A DNA stretch of 22,846 nt from a virus. The translations under genes and the position numbers were made by a program. Each line of letters opens with the position of its first letter. Within the stretch, counting starts at the first letter, position 1. Below are positions 8,449 through 15,397 of this stretch, one piece after another. The notes below the pieces were generated by a model that saw only the letters and a list, made by a program, of their open reading frames with translations, ran no database searches and was not told where the DNA came from. The stretch covers positions 1-22,846 of the IMG/VR virus record IMGVR_UViG_3300045999_009115. One strand, written 5' to 3'.

Positions 8449-9098
8449 TAAGGCCTCACTTCGACCGTAACCGTTGGTGATGCTACTGTAGAGCGCAAGC
8501 GAATATCTCTACCTGTACCTGTTGGTAAGATGAATGACCTCCGCGTACCTGCTTCGACTGGAGCGCCGTCTGCAAACGCACCTGAACCAACAGCAGCGGG
8601 GTTTTTTCCATAACTTACACGAACAAGCGCAGAAGGTAGTAAAGTAACAATGCGCACACCATCAGGTATGCTGATTGTGGTAATATTACCCGGCGTGCCA
8701 CTTAGAGTCCAAACCCCACTCTGCTCAGCACCTGTAAGGTCTGCTTGAATACCAACTGTACCAGAGCTTACTGTAACAGCAGGAGTTCCACTTATTGTAG
8801 TGGTTGTTGTAACAGTGTTGCCTACGTTAACCCACAGCCGGCCTGACGCATCGTAAATCGGCAATGTATAATCGCCGTTTGCACTAGCTAATGTTGAAGC
8901 TGTGTCACTTCGTACACCTAACGCAAGAAAACCTTTATCACCACTTGCATGAGCAGCATCTTCTGCCTTTGCAACTAACACACCGTTTTCATCAAATAAC
9001 GTTGCCCCCGCGCTTAAATGCCCGAAGGCGTTTGAGCCTGCGAGAACCGTCTGCGCGACCTTTAGGGCATCAAGAACTTGAAATGTAGTTGACGCCAT
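8448..9098 (-). CDS. Virion structural protein, Ala/Thr/Val-rich, probable appendage or decoration
   Basis: This 216-residue protein starts at ATG 9098 with AAGGAG upstream and overlaps the LamG-like gene by one base. The N-terminal 105 residues hold a pattern I recognise from many phage virion proteins, GDKGFLALGVRSDTAST then GDYTLPIYDASGRLWVN. A Thr/Val-rich low-complexity stretch follows (residues about 90-130). The C-terminal domain is beta-rich (IPDGVRIVTLLPSALVRVSYG, then RRSFILPTGTGRDIRLRS). No signal peptide or catalytic motif is seen. The paired arrangement with the lectin-like gene suggests that the two form one surface structure. The exact role is unknown. Confidence 0.65.
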   Translation of the reverse strand: MASTTFQVLDALKVAQTVLAGSNAFGHLSAGATLFDENGVLVAKAEDAAHASGDKGFLALGVRSDTASTLASANGDYTLPIYDASGRLWVNVGNTVTTTTTISGTPAVTVSSGTVGIQADLTGAEQSGVWTLSGTPGNITTISIPDGVRIVTLLPSALVRVSYGKNPAAVGSGAFADGAPVEAGTRRSFILPTGTGRDIRLRSTVASPTVTVEVRP

Positions 9099-9107
9099 TG
9101 ATACTCC

Positions 9108-9647
9108 TTATTCAGCGTATGTATACATACCAAGAACACCTGTCCACATACCAGATCGATCTATTCCAGATGCTGGGAGTGGGTAAGTCTCTTGGTCAAA
9201 TATATTATAAATTCCAGATCCTAATGGAATACCTTTTAAATTAACTGAAATGCCCCAAGAGTTTAAAGACCTGACATTACCTGTTACAGGACTTAAACTT
9301 ATACTGCCTGAGCATGTTATTAAACCAATCGTATAGCCATTTGAATCAAATGCTTCTATTTTTACCCCGCGTAATCCATTGTAACCTAAATTTGAAGCTG
9401 CAATTTCACAAGTATACTGACCTAAATCACGCTCACCTGAATTGTTTGCTAAGTAAAATCCTTCAAGATTTATAACACCTGTGCGTTTTGTTATTATAGA
9501 AGATGTCCAACCTTGACTATTATACTTAGAAGAATCACTAACTTCAGATGTATATTGAACAGACCAACTAGATAGTCCACTAATCTCAACCCAATTTTGA
9601 GAGTTATTTACATAAAATCTATGATTTCTAGCTAAATACTTCTTCAT
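9108..9647 (-). CDS. Second tail-tube-like protein (paralogue of the major tail-tube protein)
   Basis: This 179-residue protein starts at ATG 9647, overlapping the preceding stop by one base (TAATG). It opens MKKYLARNHRFYVN and aligns over its whole length with the 154-residue protein at 7132-7596: ISGLSSWSV, INLEGFYLAN, GERDLGQY, ending GSGIYNIF. A further 26-29 residues follow (QETYPLPASGIDRSG and onwards) that the paralogue lacks. Its codons are far more AT-rich, which fits a low-copy protein. Likely roles are a specialised ring at one end of the tube or a minor tube subunit carrying the C-terminal tail outward. A diverged duplicate with no function is less likely because the frame and all core motifs are intact. 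Confidence 0.75.
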   Translation of the reverse strand: MKKYLARNHRFYVNNSQNWVEISGLSSWSVQYTSEVSDSSKYNSQGWTSSIITKRTGVINLEGFYLANNSGERDLGQYTCEIAASNLGYNGLRGVKIEAFDSNGYTIGLITCSGSISLSPVTGNVRSLNSWGISVNLKGIPLGSGIYNIFDQETYPLPASGIDRSGMWTGVLGMYTYAE

Positions 9648-10015
9648 TAAATTATAGTCCGCTGTATTTCAGTTTGAAATATCTGAGCGTAGAAATACCT
9701 ATTCTGCTCATCTTGACCAGCAAAATATGGACTTTGCAAACCTTGCATATCTATAATGGGAGAATCAAGCATACTAGGAGCTTCATGAAATGTGTCATAA
9801 ACTTTAAAAGCTAAAGTTCTAGCAGTGTTATGAGATTTGCTTCTGCATAAAACTTGAAAACTCGGAAAATCATAATCCAAACCAACTTCAGGTTTTCTGC
9901 CTAGTATTGACCTAATGAGTATAATATCGTCTGGATTTGGAGGAGAGTAATTTATATAAACAGGAACAGTTACTCCTGAATTTATTAGTTTGTCCCTTAA
10001 ATACTCTAGTATCAT
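9647..10015 (-). CDS. Tail terminator / Minor_capsid_3-like protein
   Basis: This 122-residue protein starts at ATG 10015 behind CGGAGG and overlaps the preceding stop as ATGA. The pattern is that of small tail-terminator proteins of siphophages: an N-terminal helix (MILEYLRDKLINSG), a proline-containing strand with an exposed tip (INYSPPNPDDIILIRS), then FQVLCRSKSHNTARTLAFKVYD, and a C-terminal strand pair around FAGQDEQNRYFYAQIFQTEI. The family's proteins form a hexameric ring that stops tube polymerisation and docks the tail to the head. Its place between a minor-capsid-2-like gene and a tube paralogue agrees with this. Confidence 0.72.
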   Translation of the reverse strand: MILEYLRDKLINSGVTVPVYINYSPPNPDDIILIRSILGRKPEVGLDYDFPSFQVLCRSKSHNTARTLAFKVYDTFHEAPSMLDSPIIDMQGLQSPYFAGQDEQNRYFYAQIFQTEIQRTII

Positions 10016-10437
10016 AAATTCCTCCGAATTTCCATTTTTATATCACTCATTAATATAGGGTACATTTCTTGAAATGGATCTGATAGAAATTTACTAGTAC
10101 CTATTTCATGTTGAAATTCATCTCTATCATGTTGTTTAAAAGCATATTGCTTAGATACATCATCAGATCCAAAGTGAACAATTATCTCAAACTCATTTTT
10201 ACTATCTTTAGTAATTGTAATTTTTGAATTTGTAACAAGCTCCATTGAAGTTCCTGTTGCTTTATTTACTTCAGGATATCGTTCTTTAGGAACTAAAGGC
10301 CTAACATCTTCATATAAAAAATCAGACATTCGTTCGAATATTACACGTTTTAAAGGTGTTGTAAGTTTACCTTGAATTTCTTTTTTAATGCTATTAGCAT
10401 TAATGGCTCCATCTATTTGTAATCTAACACTACTCAT
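10012..10437 (-). CDS. Minor capsid protein 2 / HK97 gp10-like neck protein
   Basis: The frame can be extended to a TTG at 10455, but the ATG at 10437 (MSSVRLQIDG) is preferred because it shortens the overlap with the upstream gene to 8 bp and gives a normal start codon. The protein is about 141 residues. A long N-terminal helix (IKKEIQGKLTTPLKRVIFERMSDFL) is followed by a strand region and the segment YAFKQHDRDEFQHE-x-GTSKFLSDP. That YA-x-x-QH, H-x-x-G, K-x-L-x-x-P arrangement is typical of the minor capsid/HK97 gp10 group that helps build the head-tail interface. The following gene overlaps by 4 bp. The assignment is by pattern only. Confidence 0.68.
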   Translation of the reverse strand: MSSVRLQIDGAINANSIKKEIQGKLTTPLKRVIFERMSDFLYEDVRPLVPKERYPEVNKATGTSMELVTNSKITITKDSKNEFEIIVHFGSDDVSKQYAFKQHDRDEFQHEIGTSKFLSDPFQEMYPILMSDIKMEIRRNL

Positions 10438-10843
10438 AATACTCGTCTCTAACAATTAACTTAGTGTAAAGTCTTACACCTGATGAAGTTGTTCTATTGT
10501 GCCAGACGATTTCCCAAATCTTATTAGACATATTTAACTTATCATATGTATTTAATTCAACTTCAAATGGTAGTAAAACTGTTGCTAAGTATTTAACTTC
10601 TCTACCATCGTTTCTCGATCTGTAAAAATCTGTACTTCTAATTAAATCAACATCTTTAGCTGTAACTTCTCCAATGTAACCTAACCCACTCCACAACACC
10701 CCACTAGCCTCTAAAGGTTCTCCATACATAGAATAACTTAACTCTACATTATAAAGAACAGCTGGAGTGTTCATAAACATGTTTGAAGTGGATCTCATCA
10801 AGTCTAAAGCCCCAGCAGGCATAAGTGTTATGGGTAATGTCAT
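10430..10843 (-). CDS. Head closure / head-tail connector-like protein
   Basis: This 137-residue protein starts at ATG 10843 two bases after the previous stop, with GAGG inside the end of the upstream gene. It is beta-rich: VLYNVELSYSMYGEP, SGVLWSGLGYIGEVTAKDVDLI, EVKYLATVLLPFEV, KIWEIVWHNRTTSSGVRLYTKLIVRDE. The size, the strand-turn-strand content and the position just before the minor-capsid-2-like and terminator genes fit a stopper/closure protein that seals the portal after packaging. I do not see a unique family signature, so the role is inferred from gene order. Confidence 0.5.
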   Translation of the reverse strand: MTLPITLMPAGALDLMRSTSNMFMNTPAVLYNVELSYSMYGEPLEASGVLWSGLGYIGEVTAKDVDLIRSTDFYRSRNDGREVKYLATVLLPFEVELNTYDKLNMSNKIWEIVWHNRTTSSGVRLYTKLIVRDEYYE

Positions 10844-10844
10844 A

Positions 10845-11336
10845 CTAACGCCTCAATTCTTCCAATCGCTTCATTAGAATATCACGTCTCCATACAGGGC
10901 TATTCTCATCGAGCTGGGCAAGTATACGAGATACTGGAACCCAAGAGTCAAACTCTTTTAACTTTTCTGTAAACTTTTCACGAGTTCCATATTTTGCAAG
11001 AGCTTTAACCTCAGCATCTGTAAGAGCATTATCCATTTTAACCTCAGCAGGCGTATCATTATAATCTACAATGGCACCTTCTTCAAAAAGTTTACCATTT
11101 AATGATTTAAACATCCGTGCTTCTTTGTCTGAATATAACTCTACTACATCGTCTTTATAATTAAAAATAACAGTTCCATTAGCGTAATTATCCTCTTGCG
11201 ATTCTAGCAGAAAGTCAATTCGCGTGGAGTCATCATGAGGGTTTAAGCGAATTCCTGATATTTTACACGGTACTGTTTTTTGATATCGCGCAACCACCCT
11301 GTCTGAAAATTCAGGGTATTGATGATACTTGCTCAT
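10845..11336 (-). CDS. Uncharacterised virion-module protein, possible connector
   Basis: This 163-residue protein starts at ATG 11336 behind GGAGG. I do not recognise the family. The N-terminal half looks beta-stranded (CKISGIRLNPHDDSTRIDFLL, TVIFNYKDDVVELYS). The C-terminal third is helical and highly charged (LTDAEVKALAKYGTREKFTEKL, ending WRRDILMKRLEELRR). It is translationally packed with its neighbours (8 bp after the previous gene, 1 bp before the next). Its place between capsid and connector genes suggests a connector, completion or head-associated role, but no motif supports one in particular. Confidence 0.6.
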   Translation of the reverse strand: MSKYHQYPEFSDRVVARYQKTVPCKISGIRLNPHDDSTRIDFLLESQEDNYANGTVIFNYKDDVVELYSDKEARMFKSLNGKLFEEGAIVDYNDTPAEVKMDNALTDAEVKALAKYGTREKFTEKLKEFDSWVPVSRILAQLDENSPVWRRDILMKRLEELRR

Positions 11337-11345
11337 ATCACCTCC

Positions 11346-11711
11346 TTATTCTATTTCAAATTGAACTCTTTTTAAACCTAACGCGGCAATGCACTCATCA
11401 AAATCTGTCGATGTGCTGCCAAGTACATTACTGTCAACAAAAACACCTGATGGCGACTGCATCCACCAGTACTGTGTAGTCATAGGAGCAACTCCTGTCA
11501 TAAAGTCTTGCCACATCTGCACACGCATATCTTCAGTTACAACCGTTGAAGTTCCATAGTGTGTTGCAGGTAGTTGGCCTGTTGGACTTAACGGAATTTC
11601 AAATGTGTAAACATCTTCCGGGTTTTCTGTAAGATCAGCAGCATATGTATTTGCAGTGTCCTTTTCTTCGGCTGTAACGACCATATGCAGTCGATTAATC
11701 CATAGTGTCAC
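11346..11711 (-). CDS. Uncharacterised head-module protein
   Basis: This 121-residue protein starts at GTG 11711 behind AAAGGAG with a 6-nt spacer. The family is not recognised. Visible features are an N-terminal strand (WINRLHMVVTAEE), a Trp/Met-rich middle (MWQDFMTGVAPMTTQYWWMQSP) and a C-terminal strand-helix (DECIAALGLKRVQFEIE). Codon choice resembles the capsid genes more than the AT-rich neck genes. It lies 13 bp after the 112/107-residue gene, and the two probably act together. A virion protein of the head exterior or neck is plausible but unproven. Confidence 0.6.
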   Translation of the reverse strand: MTLWINRLHMVVTAEEKDTANTYAADLTENPEDVYTFEIPLSPTGQLPATHYGTSTVVTEDMRVQMWQDFMTGVAPMTTQYWWMQSPSGVFVDSNVLGSTSTDFDECIAALGLKRVQFEIE

Positions 11712-11724
11712 AACTACTCCTTTG

Positions 11725-12048
11725 TTAATCTTCTACTGTTCTCAGATAGATTGCGCCATTTTGTGTAAGAGCTGAGCTAAGTACAAATCGAATATACGGG
11801 TGATAGGCACCATCAGCTGCACGTACAAAAATACCACTGCCGTGAGTAGTCCATTTAACCTGCTTATCCTCAATTGTATAAACAAGTCTAAAAGGGCCTG
11901 TTGGGTAGAATGATTCTTCTAAAATAATGTTTCCACCAAAGTTTGAGCTACACGAAAAACCTGCGTAATACTCAGCACGACCTGCTTGAAATATTTCACT
12001 GGTGGCTGAGCCGCTTGAAATTACAAGCGTGTATTCATTAACAAGCAT
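11725..12048 (-). CDS. Small beta-rich virion protein, possibly head-associated
   Basis: The frame reaches a TTG at 12063, but the ATG at 12048 (MLVNEYTLVISSG) has AAAGG 7-8 nt upstream and is the better start, giving 107 residues. The sequence alternates strands and turns and fits a small beta-sandwich: YTLVISSGSATSEI, YYAGFSCSSNFGGNIILEES, GPFRLVYTIEDKQVKW, YIRFVLSSALTQNGAIYLR. No signal peptide is seen. It is the first gene after the major capsid protein, separated from it by a perfect 10-bp hairpin. A head decoration or fibre role is an inference from position and fold only. Confidence 0.58.
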   Translation of the reverse strand: MLVNEYTLVISSGSATSEIFQAGRAEYYAGFSCSSNFGGNIILEESFYPTGPFRLVYTIEDKQVKWTTHGSGIFVRAADGAYHPYIRFVLSSALTQNGAIYLRTVED

Positions 12049-12070
12049 TGCAATGCCTTTCAAGAGGGTA

Positions 12071-12100
12071 GCCCTGCGTTACACTTAAGCAACGCAGGGC
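12071..12100 (-). terminator. Hairpin after the major capsid gene, partial terminator or mRNA stabiliser
   Basis: A perfect 10-bp stem (GCCCTGCGTT/AACGCAGGGC) with a 10-nt loop lies 10 bp after the capsid stop codon. On the minus strand it is followed by TACCCTCTTG, so there is no U-tract and it is not a classic intrinsic terminator in the gene direction. The T-rich side (TTATTTATTA) is on the plus-strand exit. It is best read as a 3' end-stabilising or attenuating hairpin that lets the capsid message outnumber downstream messages. Confidence 0.5.
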
Positions 12101-12110
12101 TTATTTATTA

Positions 12111-13058
12111 TCAGGTGTTGCCTTTAATTACAAAAATGCGATCAACGGCATCAACTAGAAGAGCGTATTGCTGCCAAGCGTGAAGCACATAATCAGCTGG
12201 CTGCTTTGTAAAATCAGTGTAATCTTGATACTCCACTCCACCCATTAGAGCAATGGTACCAGCATCTTCACCGATTAGAACAACCTTATCAGTTGGAATT
12301 TTCTTAGCACGGATATCAGGTAGGCTATTTTCAAACTGCTGTGGAATTTGTACAATCGGAATACCTTTATAAGTTGTAATAAGGTTTCTACCATAAAATT
12401 CAGTAAATTGCTGGGTTGGAATAGCAGTACCACCTGATTGAACGTTAACTGGAACGCTAGTTGCAAAGTCATAAATTGGGTAAAGAGCTTTACGAGTGCC
12501 CATAATTGATTTAACACTTGGAGCACGATCTAGTAGCGATTCAATAGCGTTGTCAAGTACTGTGCGTGTAATACCTGTACTTGAAGCGTCTGTGTAATTA
12601 CTTGGAGTTGTTGAAGCATTCCAAAGCGTATTAAGTAGATTAAATACGCGATTTGCAATTTCTTCTTCTAGAGTTGCTGAAAATTCACTGCGCATCTCAC
12701 CCACTGTTTGAAGATCACCTGACTCAAGTTCACGCAGGTTTGCTTGAGTACCGACAATAATCTGATCAAACATAAAAGCAGCTTTGTCTTGATTTACAAC
12801 AGTATCAACAAGGTGATTTGTACCGGGAACCATACTACGAACTGGGTACCTGCCCTTTCGAACCTTATGCATAACACTGTCGCCCGGATTCAGCTGGCGT
12901 ACCGGCATGAATGAGCTAAATAGGTCAAGCGTAAGAAAGTTAGGGTTCATGGTTTTAACGATAATTTCGGCAAGAGCTGATCTGCCCTTTGATCTTTCTA
13001 CGCTCTTTGCAGCCTCAGCAATTGCGCGGCGTAGTTCTGATTCATTCATCTGTGTCAT
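12111..13058 (-). CDS. Major capsid protein, HK97 fold
   Basis: This 315-residue protein starts at ATG 13058 with AAGGAG 11 nt upstream. An N-terminal helix with a charged patch (ELRRAIAEAAKSVERSKGRS) leads into TLDLFSSFMPVRQLNPGDSV. A long strand region (HKVRKGRYPVRSMVPG) has the look of an E-loop, and the helix EFSATLEEEIANRVFNLLN resembles the spine helix of the HK97 fold. The C-terminal P-domain-like part includes TYKGIPIVQIPQQFENS and KVVLIGEDAGTIALMGG then DYVLHAWQQYALLVDAVDRIFVIKG, a typical capsid ending. It follows a protease-scaffold gene and a decoration-like gene, the usual head order. No scaffold or delta domain is fused to it, in agreement with a separate scaffold gene. Confidence 0.88.
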   Translation of the reverse strand: MTQMNESELRRAIAEAAKSVERSKGRSALAEIIVKTMNPNFLTLDLFSSFMPVRQLNPGDSVMHKVRKGRYPVRSMVPGTNHLVDTVVNQDKAAFMFDQIIVGTQANLRELESGDLQTVGEMRSEFSATLEEEIANRVFNLLNTLWNASTTPSNYTDASSTGITRTVLDNAIESLLDRAPSVKSIMGTRKALYPIYDFATSVPVNVQSGGTAIPTQQFTEFYGRNLITTYKGIPIVQIPQQFENSLPDIRAKKIPTDKVVLIGEDAGTIALMGGVEYQDYTDFTKQPADYVLHAWQQYALLVDAVDRIFVIKGNT

Positions 13059-13073
13059 TTATCTATAAACTCC

Positions 13074-13625
13074 TTATTGCTTTACAGTCACAACAAGGTA
13101 GTTGCGCTTTACATCGTACTCTTCGACAAAACCAACTGCCTTTGTATTATCGGTTGTATACGCAAATCTACCAGTACCATCATCAGCAACCTTAACCAGT
13201 GCACCATTAATTTTAATATTAGCGCTGTCAATCCAGCAGCCACTAGTTAGAGTGTATGATCCACCCCTGTGAAGCTGAACAAGCATGCCACTGGCAAGGA
13301 CAGGTGCTTCTAGGCTGCTAAGGCCTTCACGATACATTGTGTATTGATCGATAGGATTACCCCAGCCTGTGTTAATATCGCTGCGAATAAGAGCCGTATA
13401 GGTTGCAGTGTAATTGAGCGAGTTTACAGGACGAGGGAAGTTATCGGGCACGGCGAATGCTACAAAGACCGGGTAAGTTGTACCGCTTGCAGCTAGACTA
13501 ACGTTTGGAAGATTAGAAAGCTCCCTGCCACCGCTAATAGCAACAGTAACAAGCTTACCTTCTAGAATTTCAGCAACGGCTACACCGCCACTTACATAAT
13601 CACTAAGACGTGATACAAATGCCAT
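13074..13625 (-). CDS. Probable capsid decoration / head-stabilising protein
   Basis: This 183-residue protein starts at ATG 13625, 2 bp after the preceding stop, with AGAGAGG overlapping the end of that gene. It is beta-rich and Gly/Thr/Val-rich (GGVAVAEILEGKLVTVAISGG, TYPVFVAFAVPDNFPRPVNS) and has an end resembling a small barrel (ALVKVADDGTGRFAYTTDN, VGFVEEYDVKRNYLVVTVK). No enzyme motif or signal peptide is present. A small beta-rich gene between the scaffold/protease and the major capsid gene is the classical position of a decoration protein, and its less AT-rich codon use fits high copy number. The function is inferred from context. Confidence 0.6.
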   Translation of the reverse strand: MAFVSRLSDYVSGGVAVAEILEGKLVTVAISGGRELSNLPNVSLAASGTTYPVFVAFAVPDNFPRPVNSLNYTATYTALIRSDINTGWGNPIDQYTMYREGLSSLEAPVLASGMLVQLHRGGSYTLTSGCWIDSANIKINGALVKVADDGTGRFAYTTDNTKAVGFVEEYDVKRNYLVVTVKQ

Positions 13626-13627
13626 TC

Positions 13628-14605
13628 TTATTTACCTCTCTCAAAATACTTGCTTAAAGCCTCAACAACAACTTCAGGCTTAGGCTTGCTATTTCCAATT
13701 GTACTTGGAACCTTAATTTCAGCTTCAGCCTTAATTGAGGCTTCTGCAGGTTTTACATTTTTATAATTTCGAACAAACAGGCTAAAAACTTCATCAGATG
13801 CAGTCGTTATAAACATGCGCAAATCTTCATCGTCTTCAGCGAGTTCAATACCAACTTCAGCTAGCGCTTCTTGCCGCCCCCGTATCCGGGTTTCTGCTTC
13901 TTGTCGTTCTTTTTCAAGTTCTTTCTCCTGAACTAGAGCATCGCGCTCTGCTTTTACAGTACTATACTCAACACCTAAATTTTCATGCTCCATTTGAAGT
14001 TTTTCAATGTCAAGACGAAGACCTTCAAGCATAAGTCGAAGTTCTTCGTTTTGCATTTCTAGTAGTTTTATTTTATCTTCCATACTCATTTCTGCTATGG
14101 CAAGAATGGGAGTACGGTCTCCATATGCAGGATCTTTTACAATTGCAGTCCCTGCCATGACAATACCATGAAGCCATTCAATGCCATCTACATCTTCGCT
14201 TTCTTTGTAATACAATTCCCAAGAGGTACCAACTCGCTTGTTTTCAGCAGTGGAAGATTTAAGATAATCGTCAATTTCCTCATACTCATGCTTCCAAAGA
14301 ATTGCATCAGCGAGGATGACGTCACGATCTTCTATCGTATCAAGCTTAGCGCTGGTAATAGGACCTACAGGAACTGCGCGTGTGTGACCACCTTCTGAAA
14401 GGCCATTAAAGTTAATCTTTACAGGCATTCCAATCGCAGTAGCTATGATATTATCAGCTTCGCTCTTAGGGACAGCCTGTTTGTTAATGTTTGGTTGAAA
14501 GTCAGTTAATACAAACGAAATCTTTGTTTGTAGTGGATGACCATTTTGCTCAGCAGTATTTGCAACTGCATATACATAACCATTAAAATTCGCCAAATTT
14601 GTCAT
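13628..14605 (-). CDS. Prohead protease fused to a coiled-coil scaffold
   Basis: This 325-residue protein starts at ATG 14605 with AAGGA 6-7 nt upstream. Residues 1-170 look like a capsid maturation protease: PVKINFNG-x-x-EGGHTRAVPVGPITSAKL with H74, then GTSWELYY with S128 as candidate nucleophile, and WLHGIVMAGTAIVKDPAYG with H146. This H/S/H arrangement recalls the herpesvirus assemblin-type fold shared by phage prohead proteases. The catalytic assignment is inference. Residues about 175-250 are a long charged coiled coil (KLLEMQNEELRLMLEGLRLD and onwards), as in scaffolds. The C-terminal part is basic and ends EALSKYFERGK. Protease and scaffold in one chain, upstream of decoration and capsid genes, suggests self-cleavage and removal of the scaffold during maturation. 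Confidence 0.8.
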   Translation of the reverse strand: MTNLANFNGYVYAVANTAEQNGHPLQTKISFVLTDFQPNINKQAVPKSEADNIIATAIGMPVKINFNGLSEGGHTRAVPVGPITSAKLDTIEDRDVILADAILWKHEYEEIDDYLKSSTAENKRVGTSWELYYKESEDVDGIEWLHGIVMAGTAIVKDPAYGDRTPILAIAEMSMEDKIKLLEMQNEELRLMLEGLRLDIEKLQMEHENLGVEYSTVKAERDALVQEKELEKERQEAETRIRGRQEALAEVGIELAEDDEDLRMFITTASDEVFSLFVRNYKNVKPAEASIKAEAEIKVPSTIGNSKPKPEVVVEALSKYFERGK

Positions 14606-14618
14606 TGTCTATCCTTAC

Positions 14619-14633
14619 GTTACATTATGTAAC
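14619..14633. repeat. 15-bp palindrome upstream of the protease-scaffold gene
   Basis: GTTACAT-T-ATGTAAC is a perfect 7-bp inverted repeat around one central base. It lies immediately upstream of the AAGGA ribosome binding site of the gene starting at 14605. It could be a protein-binding operator in DNA, or a small hairpin in the leader mRNA that affects ribosome access. The sequence alone does not decide. Confidence 0.6.
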
Positions 14634-14660
14634 ATGGTGTGAAATTAACACTAAGATTAA

Positions 14661-14731
14661 AGGATAAGTAATTGCAAGTTTTAAACAAACTTACAACATA
14701 GTTTTATAACTACACTATTGCAAGTTATCCT
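14661..14731 (-). promoter_or_regulatory. Structured leader with mutually exclusive hairpins before the head operon
   Basis: On the minus strand, arm 1 (AACTTGCAA, 14726-14718) and arm 3 (the same nine bases, 14680-14672) are identical. Arm 2 (TTGTAAGTT, 14696-14688) between them is complementary to both except for one G-U. Arm 2 can thus pair with arm 1 (long loop, then TTTGTTT, terminator-like) or with arm 3 (7-nt loop), but not both. An outer pair AGGATAA/TTATCCT (14731-14725 with 14667-14661) can close the whole unit. The stop codon of the 67/73-residue gene overlaps the outer arm. The logic resembles an attenuator controlling entry into the head genes. No ligand or leader peptide is recognised. 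Confidence 0.5.
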
Positions 14732-14928
14732 GAATTATTTACATCTTTAGGTGGATAATAGCCAACCTCTACTAAAGTATGGATTACGTATGCAATAGTT
14801 TCAACAGGCCAGCCTATGTTATAAAACATGCGTTTTATTAAATCATCTTGGCTTATATAGCTTGATTTCTTTAAATATTCTATAAACGCATAAACACTAG
14901 CACTGTGAATTTTATTATAAGATTTCAC
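14725..14928 (-). CDS. Small protein of unknown function
   Basis: The frame extends to an ATG at 14946 that has no ribosome binding site. The GTG at 14928 has AGAGGAG 8 nt upstream and is preferred, giving 67 residues (73 from the ATG). The sequence is helical with aromatic residues (YNKIHSASVYAFIEYLKKSS, then RMFYNIGWPVETIAYVIHTLVE) and a short Pro/Asn-rich tail. I do not recognise the family. It could be a winged-helix-sized DNA-binding or anti-regulatory protein, since it follows the HTH gene in the same direction, but no motif shows this. A hairpin at 14957-14982 precedes it and a structured leader begins at its stop codon. Confidence 0.6.
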   Translation of the reverse strand: MKSYNKIHSASVYAFIEYLKKSSYISQDDLIKRMFYNIGWPVETIAYVIHTLVEVGYYPPKDVNNSG

Positions 14929-14956
14929 AAATAAAACTCCTCTCATAGATAATACA

Positions 14957-14982
14957 AAATTTAGGCTCTAGAACCTAAATTT
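14957..14982 (-). terminator. Hairpin with a short U-tract between the regulator and the next small gene
   Basis: A 9-bp stem (AAATTTAGG/CCTAAATTT) with an 8-nt loop lies four bases after the stop of the HTH gene. On the minus strand the distal arm ends in TTT and continues TGTATT, a weak U-tract. It is AT-rich, so it probably acts as a partial terminator or processing hairpin that reduces readthrough from the regulator promoter into the head operon. Confidence 0.5.
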
Positions 14983-14985
14983 AGA

Positions 14986-15348
14986 TTATAAGTGAACTCT
15001 GTTTTTTAAAACCTTGTAGATGTAATACTCAACTATCTTTTTGTTTACACCTGTTAACTTAGATATAGCGTCAGGTTTTAATCCTAGTTTTCTATAATTT
15101 ATAATATCATTAATTTGAGTTTCTGTGACTTTTACATACGTTTTAGTATTTTTAGGAAAATCTCCTAAAGTCATAGCAATTTCTTCGTTGTCTATTTGAA
15201 ATTGACGTCTACTAAAGTTTACCAACTCTTTAAACCAAGGTTCATTTTTATATAATATATATAAATTATAATGTGCTTTACACACTACGTAATTACTTTT
15301 AATTATATTATCACAGAGTGCGCAAGTTCTTGAAGATTTTTGACTCAA
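14986..15348 (-). CDS. Zinc-finger plus helix-turn-helix regulator
   Basis: The frame can be extended to a TTG at 15375, but AGAAAGGAG lies inside that extension, 6 nt before a second TTG at 15348, which I take as the start (120 residues, MSQKSSRTCALC). The N-terminus has C9-x2-C12-x10-C23-x2-H26 (CALCDNIIKSNYVVCKAH), a treble-clef or zinc-finger pattern. The C-terminus (about residues 78-118) reads TETQINDIINYRKLGLKPDAISKLTGV then a recognition-like helix KKIVEYYIYKVLKN, a homeodomain/resolvase-type HTH. It is the first gene of the leftward block. Its promoter lies across the divergent control region, which holds a 16-bp palindrome, so autoregulation and control of the divergent operon are likely. 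That is inference. Confidence 0.75.
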   Translation of the reverse strand: MSQKSSRTCALCDNIIKSNYVVCKAHYNLYILYKNEPWFKELVNFSRRQFQIDNEEIAMTLGDFPKNTKTYVKVTETQINDIINYRKLGLKPDAISKLTGVNKKIVEYYIYKVLKNRVHL

Positions 15349-15368
15349 TGTATTCTCCTTTCTCCCTA

Positions 15369-15397
15369 TTGACAAGACTCTCTAGGTGTGCTACACT
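15369..15397 (+). promoter_or_regulatory. Rightward sigma-70 promoter with extended -10
   Basis: TTGACA (15369-15374), a 17-bp spacer, and TACACT (15392-15397) preceded by TG-C form a near-ideal vegetative promoter with an extended -10. The predicted start is near 15404-15405, leaving a leader of about 68 nt before the gene at 15473. It reads towards an opposing promoter on the other strand, and the -10 regions face each other. Confidence 0.72.

Noticed and set aside
14634-14725. A sigma-70 promoter immediately upstream of the protease-scaffold gene
   Set aside because: TTGCAA is present but no matching -10 lies 16-18 bp away; the best alternatives have poor spacing, so no promoter was called.
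15349-15375. Nine-residue N-terminal extension of the HTH regulator from the TTG at 15375
   Set aside because: The extension contains the AGAAAGGAG that serves the downstream TTG at 15348; no ribosome binding site precedes 15375.
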